Origin: Hylemonella gracilis ATCC 19624
GTDB lineage: Bacteria > Pseudomonadota > Gammaproteobacteria > Burkholderiales > Burkholderiaceae_C
Direction: 5' to 3'
NCBI RefSeq assembly: GCF_000211835.1
Contig: NZ_AEGR01000040.1
Coordinates: forward strand, 1-43,900
Length of the DNA stretch: 43,900 nucleotides
Part shown: positions 16,292-23,715 of the stretch, in pieces
Position numbering within the stretch: position 1 is the stretch's first letter
Layout: the number at the start of each line of letters is the position of its first letter
Position numbers and translations under genes: made by a program
Notes under the pieces: generated by a model
Databases searched by the model: none
Told to the model about the DNA's origin: nothing
Seen by the model: the letters and a program-made list of their open reading frames with translations, nothing else

Positions 16292-16657
16292 ATGCCCCAC
16301 ATCGTTGTCGAATACACCCCCAACCTGGGGCATCTTCCGTTCCAGGACATGCTGGCGGCCGTGACGCGCCGGCTGGCCGCCAGCCCCGAGATCGGGGACG
16401 AAGCCGATCTGAAGGCGCGTGTCCTGCGCGCCGAGGCTTTTCGCGTGGGGCTCGCGGACGAGGGGCGTGGTTTCATCCACGTCACCCTGCGCATCCTGGC
16501 TGGGCGCAGTCCGCAGGCGAAGAAAGACCTGAGTCAGCGCGTCCTTGCCGGCATGCGCGAGCACATGCCCTCGCTGCCTGCCGCGCTCACGGCCTACTTG
16601 AGCGTCGAGGTGGTGGACATGGACCGCGAAAGCTATGGCAAGGTCCGCCTGGGCTGA
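16292..16657 (+). CDS. Tautomerase, 5-carboxymethyl-2-hydroxymuconate isomerase-like
   Basis: A 121-residue protein starting MPHIVVEYTPNL, so that Pro1 becomes the catalytic N-terminal proline after Met removal. The length and the later FIHVTLRILAGRS segment fit the CHMI (HpaF) branch of the tautomerase superfamily rather than the 60-residue 4-oxalocrotonate type. CHMI-type enzymes isomerise unsaturated ring-cleavage products in aromatic degradation. It lies 33 bases after livF on the same strand, so it is probably the last gene of the Rieske cluster, hinting at an aromatic substrate. Confidence 0.85.
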   Translation: MPHIVVEYTPNLGHLPFQDMLAAVTRRLAASPEIGDEADLKARVLRAEAFRVGLADEGRGFIHVTLRILAGRSPQAKKDLSQRVLAGMREHMPSLPAALTAYLSVEVVDMDRESYGKVRLG

Positions 16658-16703
16658 AGTCCCGCCGCCACACGGCGAGGCCTCGGTGGGGTTCGTCTGG
16701 CGC

Positions 16704-17222
16704 CTACTTTCGCGGGCTGGAGAGCGTCGCCAGCAGGTAGTGCGCACCTGCAATGGGGTTGTGATAGTAGGGCGGGATGTCCACGAAGCCCAGGTCTTCG
16801 TAGAGCGCGCGGGCGGCTTCCATGTCGTCCAGCGTGTCGAGCAGCACGTGGTCGTAGCCCTGCACCCGTGCGGCGTCGAGCGTCGCCTCGCTCAGGCGGC
16901 GGCCCAGGCCCAGCTTGCGAAAAGGCGGACGCACGTACAGGCGTTTCATCTCGCAGGCATTGGCGTAATCGGCGGTGTCCAGGGGGCGCAATGCGCTACA
17001 TCCCGCTGCCTGCCCGTCGACCCAGGCCAACAGCAGGAGGCCGCGCGGAGCGGCGTAGTCACCCGGCAGATCGCGCAGTTCTTGCTCAAAGTTCTGAAAC
17101 CCCAGGTCGACGCCAAGGCTGCGGGCGTATTCGAGAAAGAGTCCTCGCAGGATCTCCACATCGCGGGCGTCACGCGGCGTGGACACGGAGATGGAGGGCA
17201 GGGGCGAAGGGCGCGCGATCAT
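16704..17222 (-). CDS. GNAT-family N-acetyltransferase
   Basis: A 172-residue protein with the GNAT acetyl-CoA site: MKRLYVRPPFRKLGLGRRLSEATLDAAR (motif A, R-x2-G-x-G) and ALYEDLGFVDIPPY (motif B). The acceptor is unknown; the family modifies amino acids, antibiotics, polyamines or protein N-termini. It converges on the tautomerase gene with 46 bases between them, and lies 45 bases from the end... start side of the cytochrome b561 gene (the b561 stop is at 17268), so the two could share a minus-strand transcript with b561 first. Confidence 0.9.
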   Translation of the reverse strand: MIARPSPLPSISVSTPRDARDVEILRGLFLEYARSLGVDLGFQNFEQELRDLPGDYAAPRGLLLLAWVDGQAAGCSALRPLDTADYANACEMKRLYVRPPFRKLGLGRRLSEATLDAARVQGYDHVLLDTLDDMEAARALYEDLGFVDIPPYYHNPIAGAHYLLATLSSPRK

Positions 17223-17267
17223 GGAGAGGATGAGGACGTGACGGGACGTCGTTCAGCAGGTCATGGG

Positions 17268-17978
17268 TCAAGCGGCGAATCCGGTCAGCCACCAAGTCAG
17301 CACCGCGCAGGCCAGCAGCAAGACCAAGGCCAACACGCGGCTCAGGAGATCGTCACGCGATGGCGGGCAGGGTGACGAGGTCAAGGTTGGCAACTTGTCG
17401 CCATGCACCATGGGGCTGATGAGATTGTCCCCGCGCACGAGCAGGTAGAAAAGAATCGCGCCAACGTGCACCAGCACCAGCCCGAGCAGCAGCCACTGAC
17501 CGATGTCCGCATGGTAGTCCGACATCCAAGCGGTAAAGGTCTCGGGGAAGTGCCGCGCCCAAGGGCCCGCATAGGCAATGTCATCGTCGCTCATCAGTCC
17601 GCTGATCACCTGGGCCAACAGCACCAGCAGCATGGCCCAAACCGACAAGGCCCCCAGCAGGGTGTGGCCCAAACCGGCTTCCGTGTCGCGGGCCTGCCCA
17701 CGCAGCGCGCGCCAGATGCGACGGGGCGATGGGGCGAAGTTGGCGAAGCGCGACCAGTGCCCGCCCACCAGGCCCCAGACCAGGCGAAAGAGCAGCAGCA
17801 CGAGCACGGCGCAGCCCAGACGCATGTGCCAATCCAGGGCGCCGAGGTAGGCGGTGGCGAACATGCCGATGATGGCCGCCGCCAGCAGCCAATGGAACAG
17901 GCGCGTCGGCAAATCCCAGACCCGTACCCTGTGCTTCAACTCCGACGTCTTTTGATGCAAGAATGCCCCCGCGCTCAT
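17268..17978 (-). CDS. Cytochrome b561-type membrane protein
   Basis: A 236-residue integral membrane b-type cytochrome. The N-terminal VRVWDLPTRLFHWLLAAA contains the conserved heme-ligand histidine of the bacterial b561/NiFe-hydrogenase b-subunit type family. Further histidines occur in HTLLGALS, HADIGQW and LVLVHVGAILFY. Four or five hydrophobic segments are visible, the last near the C-terminus. It is divergent from a cytochrome c' gene 43 bases away, a pairing that suggests electron transfer between quinol and the periplasmic cytochrome. The physiological partner is not shown by the sequence. Confidence 0.92.
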   Translation of the reverse strand: MSAGAFLHQKTSELKHRVRVWDLPTRLFHWLLAAAIIGMFATAYLGALDWHMRLGCAVLVLLLFRLVWGLVGGHWSRFANFAPSPRRIWRALRGQARDTEAGLGHTLLGALSVWAMLLVLLAQVISGLMSDDDIAYAGPWARHFPETFTAWMSDYHADIGQWLLLGLVLVHVGAILFYLLVRGDNLISPMVHGDKLPTLTSSPCPPSRDDLLSRVLALVLLLACAVLTWWLTGFAA

Positions 17979-18021
17979 CTTGTTTTCAATCCTTATTCAT
18001 TGACCCTGAGGAGTCGTGACC

Positions 18022-18489
18022 ATGACCGCGAAGATCCACCCGCGCAGCGCAGCCCTTTGGGCGGCCTGCGCCCTGATGTGCACCCTGTTTGCCGAGCCTG
18101 CCATGGCGCAGTTTGCCAAAGCCGAGGACGCCATTCAATACCGTCAAGAGAAGCTCAAGGCCATGGGCGACGAATCGGATCGGCTGGGCGCCATGGTGCG
18201 CGGCCGAGTACCTTTCGACGCCAAGGTGGCCCAGCAAAGCGCGGAGGCCTTGCTGGCTCTGAGCAAGCTACCCTGGCCGGCTTTCGCGCCGGGTTACGAG
18301 GGCGGCAAAGCCAAGCCCGAGGTCTGGAAGGAGATGGACAACTTCAAGGCGGCCGCGCAGCGCCTGCAGGGCGACACCGCCAAGCTGGCCGAGGCCGCCA
18401 AGACCGGCGATATCGAGCGCATCAAGGCTGCGTTCGGCGACACCGCCGATTCCTGCCGCGCCTGCCATCGCGAGTTCCGCAACCGCTGA
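18022..18489 (+). CDS. Cytochrome c' (class II)
   Basis: A 155-residue periplasmic heme protein. A signal peptide ends at about residue 29 (EPAMA then QFAKAEDAIQYR). The heme-binding Cys145-x2-Cys148-His149 is placed at the extreme C-terminus (CRACHREFRNR), as in cytochromes c'. The family is a four-helix bundle that binds NO and CO and can protect against nitrosative stress. ATG 18022 is preferred over GTG 18016 because GAGGAGT (18008-18014) is suitably spaced. It is transcribed away from cytochrome b561. Confidence 0.94.
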   Translation: MTAKIHPRSAALWAACALMCTLFAEPAMAQFAKAEDAIQYRQEKLKAMGDESDRLGAMVRGRVPFDAKVAQQSAEALLALSKLPWPAFAPGYEGGKAKPEVWKEMDNFKAAAQRLQGDTAKLAEAAKTGDIERIKAAFGDTADSCRACHREFRNR

Positions 18490-18501
18490 GCCTGAGCGCA
18501 G

Positions 18502-18526
18502 GGCGCAGGCGATTCAGGCCTGCGCC
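18502..18526. terminator. Hairpin between convergent genes
   Basis: GGCGCAGG (18502-18509) pairs with CCTGCGCC (18519-18526). It lies just after the cytochrome c' gene and overlaps the last codons of the converging thioredoxin-like gene. No T-run is present, so termination efficiency is doubtful. Confidence 0.4.
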
Positions 18527-19068
18527 AGCAGTTCCTCGATCAGCCGGTGCAGTTCGGCGAAGTCCGGTTCACCGACATAGCGTTTAACGATCTCACCCTG
18601 CTTGTTCAAGAGGTAGGTCGTGGGTGTCAGGCGCACATCGCCCCAAGCCAGCGCGGCCTCACCCGTGTTGTCGAAGGCCACCTTAAAGGGCATCTTGCGC
18701 GTCTGCGCGAAATTCACGACGTAGCTCGGCGGGTCGTAGCTCATGGCCACGGCAACCGTTTCGTAGCCCCGCGCGTGGTACTTGTCGTAGGTGGAGATGA
18801 TCTTGGGCATCTCGGCCACGCAGGTGGTGCAGCTGGTGGCCCAGAAATTCACCAGCACGACCTTGCCACGCCAAGCGGAAGTGTTCTCGGTCGAGCCATC
18901 GAGCAGCACGAACGAGGTCTGCGGCGCGGCACCGAAACCTGAACTGCGCAGCAGCCACCAGCCGGCGGCGGCCAGGAGTGCCGCGAGGGTGACAACCAGT
19001 GCGCGATTGCGCCAGGCGCGTGCAGTGGAGGCGGGGGAGGACGGGGAGGTCACAGTGTCGGTATCCAT
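18514..19068 (-). CDS. TlpA/ResA-like membrane-anchored thioredoxin
   Basis: A 184-residue protein with an N-terminal membrane anchor (about residues 23-40) and a periplasmic thioredoxin fold. The redox motif is Cys80-Thr-Thr-Cys83 in VNFWATSCTTCVAEMPK. The cis-proline region is in VRLTPTTYLLNKQG. Relatives keep apocytochrome cysteines reduced for heme attachment or reduce periplasmic disulfides, which would suit the neighbouring c-type cytochrome genes. The frame is open 25 codons further upstream; MDTDTV is chosen because the upstream part is uncharacteristic, but no strong RBS decides it. Confidence 0.9.
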   Translation of the reverse strand: MDTDTVTSPSSPASTARAWRNRALVVTLAALLAAAGWWLLRSSGFGAAPQTSFVLLDGSTENTSAWRGKVVLVNFWATSCTTCVAEMPKIISTYDKYHARGYETVAVAMSYDPPSYVVNFAQTRKMPFKVAFDNTGEAALAWGDVRLTPTTYLLNKQGEIVKRYVGEPDFAELHRLIEELLAQA

Positions 19069-19141
19069 GGCAAGGAGCAAGTGTATCGCCCTGGGGGTGA
19101 TCTGGGTGGTCAGGGGCATGGCGGGCAGGGATAATTCCCCC

Positions 19142-19738
19142 ATGCTTCAACGCCTTTTGCTCCCGCTGTGTGCCGGTCTTGTCCTCATGGGGTGCAGCCC
19201 CAGCCTGAACTGGCGCCAGGTCCGCCTGAAGCCGGAGACCGTGAAGACGTCGGAAACCCAGGCCGAGGAAGCGGCCCTGCAGGCCCTGCTGCCTTGCAAA
19301 CCGGACCAGGCCACCCGTCCCCAGCGCATGGCGGGATACGAGGTGATGGTGACCATGATGGGTTGCGAGGCGGATGGCGGGCTGTTCGCGATCGCCGTCG
19401 CGGTGCCCAGCTCGCACCAGGCCTTGATGGCCGTGCTGGCCCAATGGCAGACGCATGTTCTGGCCAGCGTGCATGCGCAGGGCGGCAGCCGCAAGCCCTT
19501 CGCGCTCAAGGGCGCGGATGCCCAGCCCGAGGGCACGCAATTGCTGGCCCGGGGTCGCTCGGGCGCGGGCGTTTCCGGGGCCTCGTCCTCCGAGGCTCAA
19601 GAACCTTCGGGTCGAGCCTTGAATGTGCAGGCGGTCTGGTTCGCGCGCGGCGGGCGGCTCTACCACGCCGCCGTCTACGCCGAGCGGCTCAGCCAGGCCA
19701 TGACGGAACCGTTCTTCGGCAGCCTGGCTTTTGAGTGA
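19142..19738 (+). CDS. Predicted lipoprotein of unknown function
   Basis: A 198-residue protein with a signal peptide II: LLLPLCAGLVLMGC, lipidated at Cys18. The mature part starts SPSLNWRQVRL, has a cysteine pair (LLPCKPDQ and MMGCEADG), a low-complexity Ser/Gly/Ala stretch (about 138-155) and a C-terminal WFARGGRLYHAAVYAE motif. I do not recognise a characterised family. The start is ATG 19142, not earlier in the frame, because the signal peptide begins there. It is divergent from the thioredoxin-like gene and ends near the MFS start, so it may be cotranscribed with the transporter. Confidence 0.8.
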   Translation: MLQRLLLPLCAGLVLMGCSPSLNWRQVRLKPETVKTSETQAEEAALQALLPCKPDQATRPQRMAGYEVMVTMMGCEADGGLFAIAVAVPSSHQALMAVLAQWQTHVLASVHAQGGSRKPFALKGADAQPEGTQLLARGRSGAGVSGASSSEAQEPSGRALNVQAVWFARGGRLYHAAVYAERLSQAMTEPFFGSLAFE

Positions 19739-19763
19739 ATCCCGGACTGAGAATCCGTCACCC

Positions 19764-21005
19764 ATGCTGGTCACGAGTCGCCGCCAGGCCATCTGGATCT
19801 TCCTGGCCTTTGCTTTCGCCTATTTCTTCTCGGCCCTGATTCGCGCCGTCACCGCCACCCTGTCCTCCACCCTGACGCAGGAGTTCCAGCTCGGTGCGCG
19901 GGACCTGGGCCTGCTGGCCGGCGGCTACTTCCTGGGCTTCGCGGCCATGCAACTGCCCCTGGGGCGCTGGCTGGACCGCCACGGTCCGCGCACCGTCATC
20001 CTTGCCTTCACGGCCATCGCGGTCGGCGGTTGCGCCATGTTCGCGCTCAGCACGGGCTTCGCGGCGCTGCTGCTGGCTCGGGTGCTGTGCGGCGTCGGTT
20101 TGGCCGCGGGTCTGATGGCGCCCATGACCGGGTTTCGCCGCTGGTTCACGCCAGCGACCCAGATGCGCGCCAATTCCTGGATGCTCATGACCGGCTCCAT
20201 GGGCATGGTGGCCTCCACCTTGCCCGTCCAATGGCTGTTGCCGGCGTACGGCTGGAGACCCTTGTTCTGGGGGCTGGCGGTCCTGCTGCTCCTGGCGATG
20301 GCCATGATCGCCTGGAAGACACCCGTTTGGCCCGCCACCGCGGCGTCGGCCGCGCCCGGCACGAGCCAATCCGGACGTTACGCCGAGGTACTGCGTCACC
20401 CCTATTTCCTGAGGCTCACGCCGCTGGCTTTCTTCAACTACGGGTCTCTGCTGGCGGTGCAGACGCTTTGGGCCGTGCCTTGGATGATGCAAGTGGGGGG
20501 CTACAGCGCGGGGCAGGCGGCCACGGGTCTTTTTGCGATCAACCTGTGCATGCTCACCGCTTTCTGGCTCTGGGGCCTGATGCTGCCGCGCTTGACGCGG
20601 CGCGGCGTGAACGTCGAACGCCTGATGGCTTGGGGTGTGCCCGCGAGCCTGCTCGTGCTCGCCGTGCTGGTGGTCGCGGGGCCGACCCTCGGTGCCCATG
20701 CCGCTGGGTTGCTGGCGTTGTTCTGTCTGTGCTCCAGCGTGTTGTCCCTGGCCCAGCCCGCGGTGGGGCTCGCGTTCGCCTCCGAGCTGGCGGGACGCGC
20801 GCTCTCAGCCTACAACCTGGTGATCTTCGGCGGCGTGTTTGTCGTCCAATGGGGCATTGGTTTGATGATCGACGCCTTGCGCGGCCTGGATTGGGGCGTT
20901 GCCCAGGCTTATCAGGGCGCGCTGGGCGTGGTCCTGGCTTGCAATCTCTTGTCCTACGTCTGGTTCCTGAAGCGCGGGGCCGCCAAGCCCGCCAAATTTT
21001 CTTGA
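19764..21005 (+). CDS. Major facilitator superfamily transporter
   Basis: A 413-residue inner membrane carrier with 12 predicted hydrophobic segments. The loop between helices 2 and 3 (LPLGRWLDRHGPRTVI) carries the MFS G-x3-D-x2-G-x-R/K type motif. The N-terminal half shows the ALIRAVTATLSSTLTQEF pattern seen in nitrate/organic-anion type MFS members. The substrate is unknown. A TTG at 19731 overlapping the lipoprotein gene is an alternative start; ATG 19764 is chosen without strong RBS support. Confidence 0.88.
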   Translation: MLVTSRRQAIWIFLAFAFAYFFSALIRAVTATLSSTLTQEFQLGARDLGLLAGGYFLGFAAMQLPLGRWLDRHGPRTVILAFTAIAVGGCAMFALSTGFAALLLARVLCGVGLAAGLMAPMTGFRRWFTPATQMRANSWMLMTGSMGMVASTLPVQWLLPAYGWRPLFWGLAVLLLLAMAMIAWKTPVWPATAASAAPGTSQSGRYAEVLRHPYFLRLTPLAFFNYGSLLAVQTLWAVPWMMQVGGYSAGQAATGLFAINLCMLTAFWLWGLMLPRLTRRGVNVERLMAWGVPASLLVLAVLVVAGPTLGAHAAGLLALFCLCSSVLSLAQPAVGLAFASELAGRALSAYNLVIFGGVFVVQWGIGLMIDALRGLDWGVAQAYQGALGVVLACNLLSYVWFLKRGAAKPAKFS

Positions 21006-21085
21006 GCTGTCACAAGATTTGACGCATGCAGACGGCGCATCACCGGTGCGATCGCGAGTCAGACGCCATAATCGACCGTGAATCT

Positions 21086-21484
21086 ATGAATGGCATCGTC
21101 ATCATTGCCCATGCACCCCTGGCCACTGCCTTGAAAACCTGCGCGGCCCACGTGTTTCCCGAGCGCGCGCAGGGCCTGCTGGCGCTGGATGTGCAGGCCG
21201 ATGCTCCCGCGGAGCGCACCTTGGATCTGGCCCGTGAAGCGGTGGCGCGCCTGAGCGACACGCCCTTGCTGCTGCTGAGCGACGTGATGGGCGCCACGCC
21301 TTGCAACGTGGCCACCCAATTGCTCCGCGCCTTGCGCGCGCAGGGGCAGGGACAAGCCCGATTGCTGGCGGGCGTCAACCTGCCCATGCTGTGGCGGGCC
21401 GTGAGTTACCAGCATGAGCCCTTGGATGCCCTGGTCGCCCGGGCCTTGCAAGGCGGTAGCCAGGGCGTGCGAGAGCTGGAGTGA
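21086..21484 (+). CDS. PTS EIIA component, mannose (EIIA-Man) family
   Basis: A 132-residue phosphocarrier. His9 in MNGIVIIAHAPLA corresponds to the phosphorylated histidine near position 10 of E. coli EIIA-Man. The DVMGATPCNVA segment and the LLAGVNLPMLWRA segment are conserved in the family. It precedes ptsH and ptsI in the same orientation, but no EIIB or EIIC is present, so a regulatory rather than transport role is likely. An in-frame ATG at 21026 is rejected because the family N-terminus starts at 21086. Confidence 0.92.
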   Translation: MNGIVIIAHAPLATALKTCAAHVFPERAQGLLALDVQADAPAERTLDLAREAVARLSDTPLLLLSDVMGATPCNVATQLLRALRAQGQGQARLLAGVNLPMLWRAVSYQHEPLDALVARALQGGSQGVRELE

Positions 21485-21550
21485 GCGATGCCGGTCTTGC
21501 CGCACCGACACCGGGAAAAGGAGTAAGGAATAAGCCTATGGAGGAAAAGC

Positions 21551-21820
21551 ATGGTTAAGGCACCCGCAACCATCAGTAACAAGCTGGGCTTGCATGCCCG
21601 TGCCTCGGCCAAGCTGACCAAGCTGGCGGGTGGTTTTCCCTGCGATGTCTGGCTGGCACGCGGCGATCGACGCGTGAATGCCAAGAGCATCATGGGCGTC
21701 ATGATGCTGGCGGCTGGCCTGGGCTCGACCATCGAGATCGAGGCGGAAGGGGATCGCGCGCAGGAAGCCGTGGACGCCTTGTTGGCCTTGATCGACGACA
21801 AGTTCGGCGAGGGCGAATGA
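21551..21820 (+). CDS. ptsH: Phosphocarrier protein HPr
   Basis: An 89-residue HPr. The active-site His15 is in NKLGLHARASAKL and the regulatory-type Ser46 in RRVNAKSIMGVMML. Phosphate passes from PEP through enzyme I to His15 and then to EIIA proteins. Ser46 is the HPr-kinase target in bacteria that have HprK; that kinase is not in this window. GGAGGAAAAGC precedes the ATG. It lies between the EIIA-Man-type gene and ptsI. Confidence 0.96.
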   Translation: MVKAPATISNKLGLHARASAKLTKLAGGFPCDVWLARGDRRVNAKSIMGVMMLAAGLGSTIEIEAEGDRAQEAVDALLALIDDKFGEGE

Positions 21821-21858
21821 ATATGACCCCCACGGTTGCCCACTGCGTGTGGCTCCCT

Positions 21859-21906
21859 GCCCCCCGAGGGGGCTTGTTTCACCTTGGGACGGCCCGGCGG
21901 TGAAAC
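21859..21906. repeat. Double inverted-repeat element before ptsI
   Basis: Two nested hairpins fill most of the 87-base ptsH-ptsI gap. The first is a C-run/G-run stem (21859-21873, loop GA). The second is GTTTCACC (21876-21883) with GGTGAAAC (21899-21906). The second stem ends one base before the ptsI ATG and covers its expected ribosome-binding site. The sequence style resembles GC-rich intergenic palindromes common in Comamonadaceae genomes (from memory, not searched). A partly similar C-run/G-run with a nearby CCTTGG occurs near 24667. Confidence 0.65.
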
Positions 21907-21907
21907 C

Positions 21908-23680
21908 ATGACTTTTTCCATCCACGGGCTGGCGGTCACGCGCGGCATCGCCATCGGGCGCGCCGTGCTGGTCGCTTCCAGCCGCGTGGATGTGGCGCAC
22001 TACTTCATCGAGCCGGACCAGGTCGATGGCGAGATCAACCGCGTGCGCCGCGGGCGCAACGCCGTCATCAAGGAAATCCAGCGCCTGCAGCAGAGCGTCG
22101 AGGCACTCGGCCCGAAGGAGGCACCGCCCGAGCTGAAGGCGCTGCTGGACGTGCACCTGATGCTGTTGCAGGACGAGGAGATCATCGGCGGCGTCAAGCA
22201 CTGGGTGCGTGAACGCCTCTACAACGCCGAATGGGCGCTGACGTCTCAACTCGAAGTCATGGCCCGCCAGTTCGACGAGATGGAGGACGAGTACCTGCGC
22301 GAACGCAAGGCCGACCTGGAGCAGATCACCGAGAAAGTCCTGCGCGCCATGCAGGAGGAAATGCAGGGCGGCAGCGCCTCGCTCTACATGCCCGCTGCCC
22401 TGCACGCCGCGGGCCCCACGGACGCCGACGCCGCCGACAAGACGGCCCTGGTGCTGGTAGCGCATGAGCTCTCACCCTCGGACATGCTGCAGTTCAAGCA
22501 GGGCGTGTTCACGGGGTTCATCACCGACGTGGGCGGCAAAACCTCGCACACCGCCATCGTCGCGCGCAGCATGGACATTCCCGCCGTGGTGGGCGCGCGC
22601 TCGGCCAGCCAGCTGGTGCGGCAGGACGACTGGATCATCATCGATGGCAACGCGGGCGTGGTCATCGTCGACCCGTCGCCCATCATCCTGGCCGAGTACC
22701 AGTACAAGCAGCGGGAGCACGAACTGGCGCGCAGTCGCCTGGTGCGCCTGCGCGACACGCCGGCCATCACGCTGGATGGCGAACCGGTGGACCTGCTGGC
22801 CAACATTGAGATGCCCGAGGACGCCGCCGCCGCCGTGCGCGCGGGCGCGGCGGGCGTGGGCCTGTTTCGCAGCGAGTTCCTTTTCATGGGCCGCCAAGGC
22901 CACCTGCCCGACGAGGAAGAGCAGTACCAAGCCTACCGCCGCGCGGTGGAAGGCATGAACGGGTTGCCCGTGACCATCCGCACGGTGGACATTGGCGCCG
23001 ACAAGCCCATGGACAGCAGTGCCCAAGAGGGCAAGCACCTGAACCCGGCTTTGGGCCTGCGCGCCATCCGCTGGAGCCTGGCCGATCCCGCCATGTTCCT
23101 CACCCAGCTGCGCGCCATCCTGCGTGCTGCCGCGCACGGTCCGGTCAAGATGCTGGTGCCCATGCTGGCGCACCTCAGCGAGATCCGCCAGACCCTGTCT
23201 TTGCTGGAGCAGGCGCGTGTCGAGCTGCACCGCGAAGGGCGGCCCCAAGGCGCGGTGCAGGTGGGCGCGATGATCGAAATCCCCGCCGCCGCGCTGATGC
23301 TCAAGACGTTCTTGCGCTACTTCGATTACCTGTCCATCGGCACCAATGACCTGATCCAGTACACGCTGGCCATCGATCGCGCCGATGAATCCGTGGCCCA
23401 CCTCTATGACCCGCTGCACCCCGCCGTGTTGCGCCTGGTCGCGGACACCATCGCCGAAGGCCGCGCCCAGGGCAAGGAGGTCAGCGTCTGTGGCGAGATG
23501 GCCGGTGACGTGGGCATGACGCGGCTGCTGTTGGGGCTGGGCCTGCGCAGTTTTTCCATGCACCCGGCGCAGATCCTCGCGGTCAAGCAGGAGGTGCTGC
23601 GGGCCGACGCGGCCAAGATCGCGCCGTGGGCGCGTCAGGTGCTGGAGTCCGAGACGCCGTCCGCCTTGATGGGCAGCTGA
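21908..23680 (+). CDS. ptsI: PTS enzyme I (phosphoenolpyruvate-protein phosphotransferase)
   Basis: A 590-residue cytosolic enzyme that autophosphorylates from PEP and transfers phosphate to HPr. The active histidine is His214 in GGKTSHTAIVARSM. The PEP-binding barrel shows GVGLFRSEFLFM, MIEIPAAALM and the C-terminal CGEMAGD with the catalytic cysteine. ATG 21908 is chosen because the family N-terminus (SIHGLAVTRGIAIGRA) starts there; the frame is open to 21836. No clear Shine-Dalgarno sequence is visible, since the region is occupied by the hairpin element. Confidence 0.96.
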   Translation: MTFSIHGLAVTRGIAIGRAVLVASSRVDVAHYFIEPDQVDGEINRVRRGRNAVIKEIQRLQQSVEALGPKEAPPELKALLDVHLMLLQDEEIIGGVKHWVRERLYNAEWALTSQLEVMARQFDEMEDEYLRERKADLEQITEKVLRAMQEEMQGGSASLYMPAALHAAGPTDADAADKTALVLVAHELSPSDMLQFKQGVFTGFITDVGGKTSHTAIVARSMDIPAVVGARSASQLVRQDDWIIIDGNAGVVIVDPSPIILAEYQYKQREHELARSRLVRLRDTPAITLDGEPVDLLANIEMPEDAAAAVRAGAAGVGLFRSEFLFMGRQGHLPDEEEQYQAYRRAVEGMNGLPVTIRTVDIGADKPMDSSAQEGKHLNPALGLRAIRWSLADPAMFLTQLRAILRAAAHGPVKMLVPMLAHLSEIRQTLSLLEQARVELHREGRPQGAVQVGAMIEIPAAALMLKTFLRYFDYLSIGTNDLIQYTLAIDRADESVAHLYDPLHPAVLRLVADTIAEGRAQGKEVSVCGEMAGDVGMTRLLLGLGLRSFSMHPAQILAVKQEVLRADAAKIAPWARQVLESETPSALMGS

Positions 23681-23715
23681 AACCCGCGGGCGTTGTTGGG
23701 AGCTCGGGGCGTGGC

